NCBI GenBank assembly: GCA_964454265.1 | Contig: CAYVXD010000020.1 | Span: 1-42,487 of the forward strand | Source: JAUWMI01 sp964454265 | GTDB lineage: Bacteria > Sumerlaeota > Sumerlaeia > MWCT01 > JAUWMI01 | Length of the DNA: 42,487 nucleotides | Reading direction: 5' to 3' | Shown here: positions 1-7,762 of the stretch, in pieces | Position numbering within the stretch: the first letter of the stretch is position 1 | Layout of the letters: each line of letters begins with the position of its first letter | The notes under the pieces: generated by a model | What the model was told of the DNA's origin: nothing | The model's input: the letters and a program-made list of their open reading frames with translations, nothing else | Databases searched by the model: none | Made by a program: the position numbers and the translations under genes

Positions 1-300
1 CAGAATTTACAGGATCAATAGGATTTATCCTTGTGTCCTGTTTTGATTGGAGACGTAGGGGCGGGGTTACCCCGCCCATGGGCGGCCCGCCACGGCGGGT
101 CGCCCCTACAAAAACCAAGATTCTGAAAATGGGGACAGACAGGACTTAATTTTTTCGCTGCTTGCCATTTATCGATAAGGTGATCACAGCACACGGCCTG
201 CTATGATTTCCAGCCGAATATGAAGTTTAACCGCTCATGGCCCGGCCGATGCCGCTCTCACGCCGTCGAAAATGGGCGTCTGTCCCTTTTTATCTCTCTA
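1..300. repeat. Repeat-filled intergenic stretch at window start
   Basis: No gene is seen here. Positions 1-45 are a copy of the low-complexity 'tacaggatcaataggat' type repeat that is tandemly arrayed near 32.2-32.5 kb. Positions 55-109 are a palindromic element starting GTAGGGGCG and ending CGCCCCTAC. Positions 131-288 begin with ggggacagac and end with gtctgtccct, so they form a roughly 158-bp element with inverted ends. The short reading frame across 220-567 on the plus strand is mostly antisense to the zinc-ribbon gene and is not credible. Confidence 0.6.
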
Positions 301-1182
301 TCATTCACTTTCTATCAGAATTACCAACCTGAGCAGTCTTTGCACAATGCCGCTTGGATCGGCTTCAACATCGTACTTGACGTTTCCCACGTAAGGACCC
401 TCGAAATACATGGCGCGAGTTTCGGTAATCTCAAGAGACCCCGGTTTTTTAAAAATCCTGGGGCGTTGCTCAGCAAATTGTACGAGCTCATTTCGCAATT
501 CACTCCTCTTGAACAAAGCCTTGATGCTCTGCTCGTTGTCTCCCTGTATGATGTAAGGATTATCTAGCTCAGGGTAGCCGGCTTCGATATCTTGTTTTCT
601 GAATAGGCCCAAGCGCTTCAGAAACTTGTGGTTCCATTTGGCTGAATAAACTCTCAAACCCATATCGAGACGGTTTTTAAAATACACAGAGATCCTTATA
701 CCGTCCACTGCCTTTGCCGCTACCATCAATCCCAGCCCAAATCGTGATCCCAGTATGACACTGCTGACTCTCTTCGAAGTGACGAGATGGCCTTCAAGGT
801 GTCCTCTATATTCATCAGGGATTTCGTCCTGTGTGAGTCCTGCAAGGTAGACGTTCGTATCATAGATTTCACCCTTATCGAGAAAAAAGCCATTACAGTT
901 GGGACAGCAATCAAAAATTATTTCCGAATAGCCCAAGAGGTTTACCTTGCTCATGTCCTGGTTCAGACACTTTGGGCATTTCCTAACAGGGAACCTATCC
1001 TCGTGTTTCTCCTGATCAATGGAGCAGTATTCGATGTCGCCGGCCATGCCAGTAGCCAGGACATTGAGTTCGCTCTTATCAAGCCACACACCCCCACAGT
1101 TAGGACATACATCGGTTGTAATGTCGGGTTCCGGAACCTTTTCCATTTGGGTGTGGCAGTGGGGACACTCTAGTGCTTTCAT
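301..1182 (-). CDS. Double zinc-ribbon (zf-TFIIB-like) protein
   Basis: The 293-residue protein opens with two zinc ribbons of the zf-TFIIB type. The first has CPHC (residues 6-9) paired with CPNCGG followed by VWLDKSEL. The second has CPKC paired with CPNCNG followed by FFLDKGEI. The W/F-L-D-K-x-E-L signature after the second cysteine pair is characteristic of this family. The remaining ~180 residues (from about residue 130) contain no motif I recognise and no convincing membrane segment. The start is well supported: a GGAGGAG ribosome binding site lies 5 bases upstream of the ATG. Zinc ribbons of this kind bind metal and often nucleic acid or protein, but the actual role is unknown. The zinc-ribbon call is firm; the function is open. 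Confidence 0.8.
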   Translation of the reverse strand: MKALECPHCHTQMEKVPEPDITTDVCPNCGGVWLDKSELNVLATGMAGDIEYCSIDQEKHEDRFPVRKCPKCLNQDMSKVNLLGYSEIIFDCCPNCNGFFLDKGEIYDTNVYLAGLTQDEIPDEYRGHLEGHLVTSKRVSSVILGSRFGLGLMVAAKAVDGIRISVYFKNRLDMGLRVYSAKWNHKFLKRLGLFRKQDIEAGYPELDNPYIIQGDNEQSIKALFKRSELRNELVQFAEQRPRIFKKPGSLEITETRAMYFEGPYVGNVKYDVEADPSGIVQRLLRLVILIESE

Positions 1183-1235
1183 TAGCTCTCCTCCATTATG
1201 TATTTTCTTGAAATGCGGAAATGCGCGAAACGGCG

Positions 1236-1357
1236 AAATTCGTGGACAGCAACCTAAATTTGAGTTTTTCTTGCGGTTTAGCCTGGCCTTTCCTGCAGTT
1301 TCGAGGACTCCCTATTCCCTTATACAAATTGGAAAATAGAGTTGCTGTCCCCGAATT
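1236..1357. repeat. Inverted-end element (ggacagcaac ... gttgctgtcc)
   Basis: The 10-bp sequence ggacagcaac at 1244-1253 is perfectly repeated in inverted orientation at 1341-1350. Partial palindromy extends outward into gaatt-containing flanks. The ~120-bp unit encodes nothing. It resembles the ggggacagac-ended elements at 131-288 and 41991-42034 and is probably a non-autonomous, REP/MITE-like element. Confidence 0.5.
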
Positions 1358-1405
1358 CACAGGGAGAAATTTAAATGCCCTTTAATACCGTAAGAAGGTG
1401 AGCGC

Positions 1406-1753
1406 TTAATGATGCAGTTTTTTAATGAGCTCGAGAATTATTTCATAAAGGTATTGCAATGGAGTCCATATATAAGCAAATGGCCGAGTAAGCCACCAGC
1501 TCCATCTTCTGGTAATGAACCTCATTTCCACTTCCTCACTACATCGTTTTGGACAAACCTCAGTTATGACCACACGCTGCGAAGCATAAGGCCCTATGCG
1601 AGTGGAATATTGAGAGGTTACATGGGGAGCAGTGAAGCCACACTTTGGGCACTTCCAGTAGGATTTTTTTAAACCAGCACAAGAACGGCAAAACCCTAGG
1701 AATAATAATAAGCTTACAACTACAACAATATCACAGATGTGGGAGGCAATCAT
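1406..1753 (-). CDS. Small membrane-anchored zinc-ribbon protein, hypothetical
   Basis: This 115-residue protein has one hydrophobic N-terminal segment (about residues 8-22, rich in Val/Leu/Phe). It is followed by a probable zinc ribbon: CPKCG at about residues 35-39 and CPKRC at about 66-70. The C-terminal third is aromatic and basic, and could lie along the membrane. No family is recognised and no strong ribosome binding site is visible before the ATG. It lies 220 bp upstream of another zinc-ribbon gene on the same strand, with an inverted-repeat element between them. It may be a genuine small gene, but coding support rests on the cysteine pattern and composition only. Confidence 0.5.
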   Translation of the reverse strand: MIASHICDIVVVVSLLLFLGFCRSCAGLKKSYWKCPKCGFTAPHVTSQYSTRIGPYASQRVVITEVCPKRCSEEVEMRFITRRWSWWLTRPFAYIWTPLQYLYEIILELIKKLHH

Positions 1754-1946
1754 TTTGAAAATCGAAATAGACGCTCCTATAGTTTTACAGTGATGGGCAT
1801 TTATTAACTAATTACAGCATATCGGCTGCTGCGATTTCAACCCTGCGTATAGGGAGAGACTGCTCATGGATTGGTAATGCATGTCTCAGCGTGCCCAAAA
1901 TCGGCCTTTGTCGCTTGTTCGATCCAAGCGAGTCGTTGCCACAGCT

Positions 1947-2174
1947 TCAGTCTTTGGCTAGCTCGTCGAGGTTATTCTTCTTCTTGCCATCAGGATTAGA
2001 TCGCAAATACGGTTTCCTACCGCTGGGGTGAACTGCATGGGCATTATCAATCTCTCGCCTATCAGCCATTTTAATTGCGGTTTCCCGCGGAGTATACTTC
2101 TGATTCCCTCGGAATAGGACATCACCAATGTTTCCCTTTGCGTCAGGCTTTGCATCCACTATTATCTTGCCCAT
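1947..2174 (-). CDS. DUF3892-like small protein
   Basis: I take the ATG at 2174 as the start because GGAGG lies 7 bases upstream; an ATG 12 codons further up has no such site. The resulting 75 residues match the pattern of the DUF3892 family: an N-terminal beta strand (GKIIVDAKPDAKGNIGDVLF), a middle section with T-x-R-E-x-A, and the end YLRSNPDGKKKNNLDEL, which mirrors the family's R-x-x-P-[ND]-x-x-x-x-[DN]-N-L-x-x-L ending. The biochemical role of DUF3892 is unknown. It follows the restriction-modification gene by 50 bp on the same strand, so co-transcription is likely and an accessory role is possible, but that is inference. Confidence 0.65.
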   Translation of the reverse strand: MGKIIVDAKPDAKGNIGDVLFRGNQKYTPRETAIKMADRREIDNAHAVHPSGRKPYLRSNPDGKKKNNLDELAKD

Positions 2175-2224
2175 TACTAATCCTCCAGTTTTTTTATTGG
2201 TAGTTCTCATGCCCTTTTAGGCGT

Positions 2225-5200
2225 TTATTTAATAGGCCAGGCGCCGTGCTTTTCGATGGTTTTGTCTATTTCAGCCATCATGCGGATGGTTTCGGATAGT
2301 GCGGACACAATGTGCTGGTAATGTGTGAGATCATCGTAGCTGAGCTGGCGTCCTTTGCGGTCTTTGAGCCATTTCTCACACACCTGATACCCGCCGATAT
2401 GGAAATTCCATACTTCCGGCGGCACGTTGTCAAAATACTGTTCTTTGTTAATCCATACGCGGCCTGTCGGCGCACCTTGTCCCGGTTCAGTGTAGCGCAC
2501 CTTTTCCACGCGATTATTACCCGCAACAGGATATTTCGTAAATATTGGCGCATCCTTCTCCATTAAATGCAGGTCGACCAGTTCTTCTCCCAGAGCGCAA
2601 AGTTCCCGAAATAGGGTCGGCTTTGATGTCAGCGGCAAGTGGGGGAAGTCGGTCTTTAGGAACTCAGCATATCTCTCGCGGTACGTAGGCGAGTGAAATA
2701 CCGCGTACATGTAATGGAAAATATCTTCCGGCCCGAATGTTCCCTGTAGCGCCCGCCTCTGGCGGGCTGTCGTGTCGGCATCCTGCCGACACATCTCACT
2801 CATCCATACCCACTGCCAATTCTGCAAATTTGCCCTGTTAGGATTATCCAACACATAGAGAAGAATGCGGTAGTAGTCCTGTTCGTCGCGAATAAGATGA
2901 TCGTAGTACTCCTTTTGCCAGAACGTACCCCTTCGGTCGAGCAACCTGTTCGCTTCCTTCGAGCTGAATGATTTCCACGAATGCATGATCATTTCCAGAT
3001 CGTAACCAGATAGTACCTTGAAGACAACATGCACATGGTTAGGCATTATGCACCAGGCGATAAGGCGATAGCGCTTTCCATCGAAGTGACGGAGAGATTC
3101 TGCGACAAGGCTGGCTATTTCCGGTTTCGCTAGCAGGCATTCGCCAGCCCCTGAATCGAGATAGGTATCTATACGTTCGGACAAAAGTTCAGCGAGGCGT
3201 TTTCTTTCGTCGCTCGAGAGCTCGCGCTTTTGCTGCCTGGCAGTTTCGATGATGTTTTCCTTTTCAAAACGATACGAGTCGGCAACGGAACGTGGAAGCG
3301 CGTCAGCCAGGCGGAAGGTGACGAAGTATACGCCGCCTTCGGTTTCCCAGTGAGGCAGACGCCCACGATCGCGAATTTTAACTTCACCAAACCGCGGGGA
3401 CGGAAACGTACCGCCCGCCTCTGGCCGGCTGTCGGGGAGGCGTCCCGCCTCCGTTTGGTTTGTCTCTTCTGCACTGTGAGGGCAAGATGCCCTCACGACA
3501 GCCCGCCGGAGGCGGGCGCTACCCAGATCGCCTTTGCCGTCGGGGATAAACGTCAGCCCAAGCCGCCGGGAAATCTCTTCTATAAACTCCGGGGCCAGAT
3601 TGGCCCGACGATCGGCTATATTATAGGCTACTTCCTCCGTCTTAAAGAAATCATCTTTTTCACTCGTATGATACAGATAAAGTGGGGCTTGGCAATTAGT
3701 GGTTTTCGACGATAACAACCCATGCTCGGTAATATATCTAGTTGCGAGAAAATGTGAATATGAAATAAGTATTTCCTCGCGCCTGTGAAAAGATAGAGAT
3801 AAATTATCCCCAAGCAGCATATGCCGCATGACTTCCGGGCGCGGCATGCAGATGAAGCCTCGCGTCTTACCAGTATAATAGGTAAATCGCATGTCAAATG
3901 GTCGGTATAGGATTGGACATACTTTCTTTTTATTCGGCTCGGATTTTTTCAAGTCCTGTTGAGCAAAGCTAACTTTCCAATCTCGAGCGTCCGGGCCAAG
4001 CTGATATTTTTCGCGAGCTTCTTCTGGCGAGAGACGCACAAAATCCGTAACTGTATTCCAAACGGACTTCTCGTCCCAGTGAATGGTCAGGTGGTCACGA
4101 GCTGTTACGATGCCGACCGAGTTCACAGGCATAATGTCGGTTACTTTCCAGCCCTTTTCATACTCATCTCGCAAATGAATATCCTGAGGTACAAATAAAT
4201 AAAACGGAGTTTGTGGTTTTAGCGTTGTCCATTTTGTGGTTTTTAACTCGCTTTCGTATAGCCAGTAATACTTACCTCCCGTAAGATGCACTCTTCCCTG
4301 AGGATCTTTCTCTCCCACCTGCCTTAATCCCCATAAATCAGCGTGTTCAACAGAAGGAGTCCTGTTGCCCTCTATGTCAGGCCGCTTGACAAAAATCCCA
4401 ATAGCAACTCCTTGCTGAATATCAAATACGTTCTCATCCTTAGATCCGTCGGGACATACTTCCTTTTTCTTGGCGTTTCCGTGCAGATCAAGAATGTAGA
4501 TGTCGTTAAACGTCTGCATCAGACACTGGCGCATTCCTCGAAAAGTGGGATTGTCAAGGTAGCCGTGGTTTGTAATAAATGCCAGAATACCATAACCTGT
4601 CTGTTCTATACGCCATTGTGCAAAACGGATAAATTTCACGTAATCGTCGTTTAGCCATTTGGGATTTCGCTCGCCAAGGGGCTTGCCGTCCACTTCGAAA
4701 TAATTACCCGTTGGCTTTCCCGTCATTTTGTCTTTTCCCCGCAAGATATCCTTAATCCATTCACCTATATTTTCGGACTGTCCTGAATATGGCGGATTAC
4801 CGAGGATCACCATTACAGGAACTTCGGATTTTACCTTGCCTGCCGCGTTGGCTTCTTTGGCAATCGTGCTGGCGAACAGATCGAGACCGGCGAATTCGTG
4901 GGCTTCTTCCAGAGTGTTAGTCAGAAAGATGCGCAAACGTTCGCCGGATTTGAAATCGTAGCCGGTTTCGGCCAGCTGCAAGCCGAGTTTCATGTGGGCC
5001 ACGGCATAAGGCGCCATCAGCAGTTCAAAGCCGAAAAGCCGCGGCAGTAGATGTTTTGAGACATATCCCGACCACATACCTGCCTGGCCCTTGTTCTCTA
5101 TGCGTTCATGAATCTGATCAATGGCGCTGTGGAGAAACGTGCCGGTTCCGACAGCGGGGTCGAGAATGAGTACTTTGTGGCATTCACCAACTTTCTCGCG

Positions 5201-6331
5201 ACGTGCCTTGCCCTTATTACTATGAACAGTCCGGTAAAGCGGTATCTTCGAATTATCCGCCAGGCCATCCTTTAGACCGAAATCCTTTTTTAGAATGTGG
5301 TCTATACTGCGGACGATATATGAAACCACAGGTTCAGGGGTATAGTAAACTCCGCGTGCCTCGCGCATTTTGGGATCGTATGCAGCAAGGAAGGTTTCGT
5401 AAAAATGCACAACAGGGTCTTCGCGGCGGGTGCGCTTGCCGAAGTTTTCAAGGATAGCGCCAATGTCAGCACGGTTGAGCAGTTCTGCCAGATCATCCAC
5501 AGCCCATGTCAGGCGCTCATCAAGACCAGGGCCTGCAATATAGCCGAACATTTCCCTCAAAAAGGGATTGGTTTTAGGGATTTCGTAGGCAGCGCGTTCG
5601 CGTGTGAAGGGTTCGCGGCCCGTATGATTGCATCGTGCGCCGAAAAGACCATAGCAAATTGTCTGGGCGTACATGTCGGCGAAATCGTCTAGCTCCAGGT
5701 CGTGAAGCAGAACCTTGCGAAAGCCTTCCAGCTGGCCGTGCAGCGAGCCGCCTTTGTCTTCATCTTGAAATGCGCGTTGAATGATGTCGCGGATAAGGCG
5801 AGCAATCCCGGCCATACGATTGGCCAGGTCTTTCGGACCACTGATCGTTGGAATGGTGGCAGAAAAGAATGCGTTTATCAGATTTGAAAATGCTTCGGTG
5901 CCTTCCTTTTCTTTTCGCAGCTTCCCTTTCGTACCCACCCTGGCGAGGCGTGCCGTCATTCTGTATTCGCCGCCCTCATACCAGCGAAATTCAAGATAAT
6001 CGGTGAGGATAAGATTCCCGAGACTTTCAAGGAAGCGCTTGAGCTGATCGCCGTCGTGGGTAGACGGCTTTTTCTTTCTAGCATCGGCTTCGATTGCGTC
6101 GAGGGATTTGCCGATGTCCTTGGCTTCGATGTAACCAAGCGGAGTTTGGCCACGGGTGACGATGAAATCAGGAGCGCCACATTTCACTCGCTTCGGCTCG
6201 TTGGTAGCCGTAACATTCTTGCCCAGGGCTTCGACGAGGGCTTTGAGCGCGGGACGATGGGTGTGTTCCGTAGCGGTGCCTGCCTGGAGGGCTTTCTCGA
6301 TCTTCTTCAGGTAGTTTGTGATCGAATCCAT
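2225..6331 (-). CDS. Type ISP/IIG restriction-methyltransferase with in-frame RAYT insertion
   Basis: This single-chain restriction-modification enzyme has 1368 residues from the chosen ATG. An N-terminal PD-(D/E)xK nuclease core shows PD (54-55) and E-A-K (69-71). The adenine-N6 methyltransferase core has SAM-binding DPAVGTGTF near residue 390 and catalytic NPPY near 510. A long C-terminal specificity region of the type ISP class follows; no helicase motifs are present. Residues ~937-1196 are foreign: a RAYT transposase domain splits the specificity region between GKGDL and GTFGPEDIFHYMYAVFHSP. Without it the protein would be ~1109 residues. I chose the start by alignment with the usual opening of this family (M-x-x-I-x-x-Y-L ... 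TEHTHRPALK). Upstream ATG (6343) and TTG (6367) codons are alternatives. Whether the interrupted enzyme still cuts or methylates is unknown. Confidence 0.88.
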   Translation of the reverse strand: MDSITNYLKKIEKALQAGTATEHTHRPALKALVEALGKNVTATNEPKRVKCGAPDFIVTRGQTPLGYIEAKDIGKSLDAIEADARKKKPSTHDGDQLKRFLESLGNLILTDYLEFRWYEGGEYRMTARLARVGTKGKLRKEKEGTEAFSNLINAFFSATIPTISGPKDLANRMAGIARLIRDIIQRAFQDEDKGGSLHGQLEGFRKVLLHDLELDDFADMYAQTICYGLFGARCNHTGREPFTRERAAYEIPKTNPFLREMFGYIAGPGLDERLTWAVDDLAELLNRADIGAILENFGKRTRREDPVVHFYETFLAAYDPKMREARGVYYTPEPVVSYIVRSIDHILKKDFGLKDGLADNSKIPLYRTVHSNKGKARREKVGECHKVLILDPAVGTGTFLHSAIDQIHERIENKGQAGMWSGYVSKHLLPRLFGFELLMAPYAVAHMKLGLQLAETGYDFKSGERLRIFLTNTLEEAHEFAGLDLFASTIAKEANAAGKVKSEVPVMVILGNPPYSGQSENIGEWIKDILRGKDKMTGKPTGNYFEVDGKPLGERNPKWLNDDYVKFIRFAQWRIEQTGYGILAFITNHGYLDNPTFRGMRQCLMQTFNDIYILDLHGNAKKKEVCPDGSKDENVFDIQQGVAIGIFVKRPDIEGNRTPSVEHADLWGLRQVGEKDPQGRVHLTGGKYYWLYESELKTTKWTTLKPQTPFYLFVPQDIHLRDEYEKGWKVTDIMPVNSVGIVTARDHLTIHWDEKSVWNTVTDFVRLSPEEAREKYQLGPDARDWKVSFAQQDLKKSEPNKKKVCPILYRPFDMRFTYYTGKTRGFICMPRPEVMRHMLLGDNLSLSFHRREEILISYSHFLATRYITEHGLLSSKTTNCQAPLYLYHTSEKDDFFKTEEVAYNIADRRANLAPEFIEEISRRLGLTFIPDGKGDLGSARLRRAVVRASCPHSAEETNQTEAGRLPDSRPEAGGTFPSPRFGEVKIRDRGRLPHWETEGGVYFVTFRLADALPRSVADSYRFEKENIIETARQQKRELSSDERKRLAELLSERIDTYLDSGAGECLLAKPEIASLVAESLRHFDGKRYRLIAWCIMPNHVHVVFKVLSGYDLEMIMHSWKSFSSKEANRLLDRRGTFWQKEYYDHLIRDEQDYYRILLYVLDNPNRANLQNWQWVWMSEMCRQDADTTARQRRALQGTFGPEDIFHYMYAVFHSPTYRERYAEFLKTDFPHLPLTSKPTLFRELCALGEELVDLHLMEKDAPIFTKYPVAGNNRVEKVRYTEPGQGAPTGRVWINKEQYFDNVPPEVWNFHIGGYQVCEKWLKDRKGRQLSYDDLTHYQHIVSALSETIRMMAEIDKTIEKHGAWPIK
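2746..3522 (-). mobile_element. REP-bounded RAYT transposon inserted in frame
   Basis: This element is exactly 777 bp (259 codons). It is bounded by inverted 29-bp REPs: 2746-2774 begins gtagcgcccgcctctggcgg, and 3494-3522 is its near-perfect reverse complement. Each REP is followed inward by a second small hairpin (tcggcatcctgccgaca at 2775-2791; tgagggcaagatgccctca at 3477-3495). The encoded domain is a REP-associated tyrosine (Y1/HUH) transposase. It has GRLPHWE then YFVTFRLADALP, the HUH motif M-P-N-H-V-H-V (HVH codons 3029-3037) and the candidate catalytic tyrosine in EYYDHLIRDE (YY codons 2903-2908). There is no in-frame ATG, TTG or credible GTG ahead of the domain and no stop after it, so it is read only through the host gene. 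No target-site duplication is seen, as expected for HUH enzymes. Confidence 0.88.
3408..3522. repeat. REP pair ahead of the RAYT domain
   Basis: Two REPs face each other on the upstream side of the transposase domain. 3408-3453 contains a diverged cccgcctctggccggctgtcg unit plus a hairpin, and 3477-3522 is the inverted, better conserved copy. Only about 23 bp separate them. A closely spaced inverted pair is the REPIN arrangement, and RAYT genes typically carry REPs of their own family alongside. Confidence 0.75.
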
Positions 6332-6341
6332 TGAAAACTTC

Positions 6342-6355
6342 ATACCAGTTGGTAT
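6342..6355. promoter_or_regulatory. Imperfect palindrome at RM gene start
   Basis: The sequence ataccagttggtat is a 14-bp near-palindrome (one mismatched pair) overlapping the upstream candidate ATG of the restriction-modification gene. Such a position would suit an autoregulatory operator, but there is only one copy and no controller gene beside it, so this is weak. Confidence 0.2.
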
Positions 6356-6441
6356 ACTTAGCGGCAAGTTTTATTGGCTGAAATACTGCATTTTTGGGCT
6401 ATAAAAATCAAGCAAAAGTAAAAAACCTATCTCGGATAAGT

Positions 6442-6583
6442 GTAGCGCCGCCGTCCCGGCGGCTGTCGTGTCGCCATCTTGGCGACATATTTTTTTCATC
6501 TTCTCGTTGTATTCGTGACCCCGAGGGCTTGATACTTGGAGGGCAGGATGCCCTCCGGACAGCCCGCCAGAGGCGGGCGCTAC
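6442..6583. repeat. REPIN: inverted pair of the RAYT-type REP
   Basis: 6442-6487 reads gtagcgccgccgtcccggcg... followed by tcgccatcttggcgaca. 6538-6583 is the inverted counterpart, ending in the perfect unit agcccgccagaggcgggcgctac. Both arms carry the same two-hairpin layout as the ends of the RAYT element at 2746-3522. The 142-bp unit has no coding capacity, which is the form of a non-autonomous REPIN mobilised in trans by its RAYT. It lies between the glycosyltransferase gene and the restriction gene. Confidence 0.75.
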
Positions 6584-6601
6584 TTGTTCCTGTGGACGGT
6601 G

Positions 6602-7762
6602 CTAGATGAGTCCTGACACGGTTTTGATTACTGTTTCGATTTCTTTCATTTTGGTTTCAAGTGCAAAGTGGGCCTCAACGCGTTGCCTTCCTTCGCGTCC
6701 CATTTGCTCTCTGAGGGATTTGTCGGTAAAGAGCAGCTCGATTTTCTCAGCATAATGCTCAGGGTCATTACCCTGGACAAGAAAGCCGGTTTTGCCATCG
6801 CGAATGATTTCCAGGGCAGCTCCGGATGCAGGTGCGACAATCGGCTTTCCCAGAGCCATGATTTCGAGAAAGATGCGGCCAAAGCCCTCTGTGGGACACG
6901 TGTGGAGATAGACATCGAAGCGACTGGTGTAATCCAGGATATTTTGCCGGTAGGGAACAAGCGTGACGGAGTTGCTGAGGTTAAGCTGACGGGTGTGGCG
7001 TTCGAGCTGAGCGCGCAATGGGCCATCACCAATGATCAGCATTTTCATTGGCAAAGACTTTCGCGCAAGACAGGCCATTGTGCGAATGGCCAACTCGAGA
7101 TTTTTGAGCGGGATGAGCTGGCTTATGCATCCGATTACGAAATCGGCGGCTGAAACTTCAGGGACAGCTGAAGGGTTCGCTTTCGCCGCAGCCGCTTGAT
7201 ATGCCTGGCAATCAATACTATTATGGACGACGGTTAGTTTGGATCGCACGGTGTTCGGAAACGAGCTGGCTGTGAACTGGGAATTGGCAATAATATGTTG
7301 CGCAAAGCGTGAGACAATCCAGATGAGGACGCGACGGATGCAGCGGGGGTAGTCAACAAGAATTTCGCGCACGTGGGCAATTGCAGGCCGCCGCGCCAGG
7401 CGAGCTGCCAGCAGCGCATTGAATGCAATAAAGGTGTTGGCGTAGACAAGACTGACATCTTGCCGGAGAATCAGTCTGCGCAGCTGTAAGAGGCGCACGA
7501 GAAAGAGGAGCACAAATCTGAGAAAGCGCCCGGGCTTTTTTGATGGTGTCTCGAAGGGTGAGATAATGAAGGGGATGCCTTTTGCGCGCAGTGCCGCAGA
7601 CAGCATTCCTGCTCCCGGAACAAGCACGGTAATGCGATAGTCGTGGTGGTGCAAGTAGTCAGCGATTTCCAGCAGACTTTTCTCTGCGCCGTAGAGATTA
7701 GGCGAATGGCAGACGAGGAGAATGTGGTCGCCTGGCGCCTGGCTACGGGGTTTTTCGGACAT
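6602..7762 (-). CDS. Glycosyltransferase family 4 (GT-B)
   Basis: This 386-residue GT-B glycosyltransferase would transfer a sugar from a nucleotide donor to a glycan or lipid acceptor at the cytoplasmic face of the membrane. The N-terminal acceptor half begins HILLVCHSPNLYGAEKSLLEI, with the Gly-Ala-Glu/Lys loop typical of GT4 enzymes. The C-terminal donor half has the E-x7-E motif in CPTEGFGRIFLEIMALGKPIVA, ahead of GKTGFLV. Length is normal. A hydrophobic stretch near residues 85-95 (FLRFVLLFLVRLL) could aid membrane association. Its partner is probably the GT2 gene 490 bp upstream on the same strand; together they suggest extracellular polysaccharide or lipid-glycan assembly. Donor and acceptor cannot be read from the sequence. 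Confidence 0.9.
   Translation of the reverse strand: MSEKPRSQAPGDHILLVCHSPNLYGAEKSLLEIADYLHHHDYRITVLVPGAGMLSAALRAKGIPFIISPFETPSKKPGRFLRFVLLFLVRLLQLRRLILRQDVSLVYANTFIAFNALLAARLARRPAIAHVREILVDYPRCIRRVLIWIVSRFAQHIIANSQFTASSFPNTVRSKLTVVHNSIDCQAYQAAAAKANPSAVPEVSAADFVIGCISQLIPLKNLELAIRTMACLARKSLPMKMLIIGDGPLRAQLERHTRQLNLSNSVTLVPYRQNILDYTSRFDVYLHTCPTEGFGRIFLEIMALGKPIVAPASGAALEIIRDGKTGFLVQGNDPEHYAEKIELLFTDKSLREQMGREGRQRVEAHFALETKMKEIETVIKTVSGLI

Noticed and set aside
6342..6355. Controller-protein (C-box) operator for the RM gene
   Set aside because: Only one imperfect palindrome and no controller gene next to the RM gene; kept only as a weak feature.
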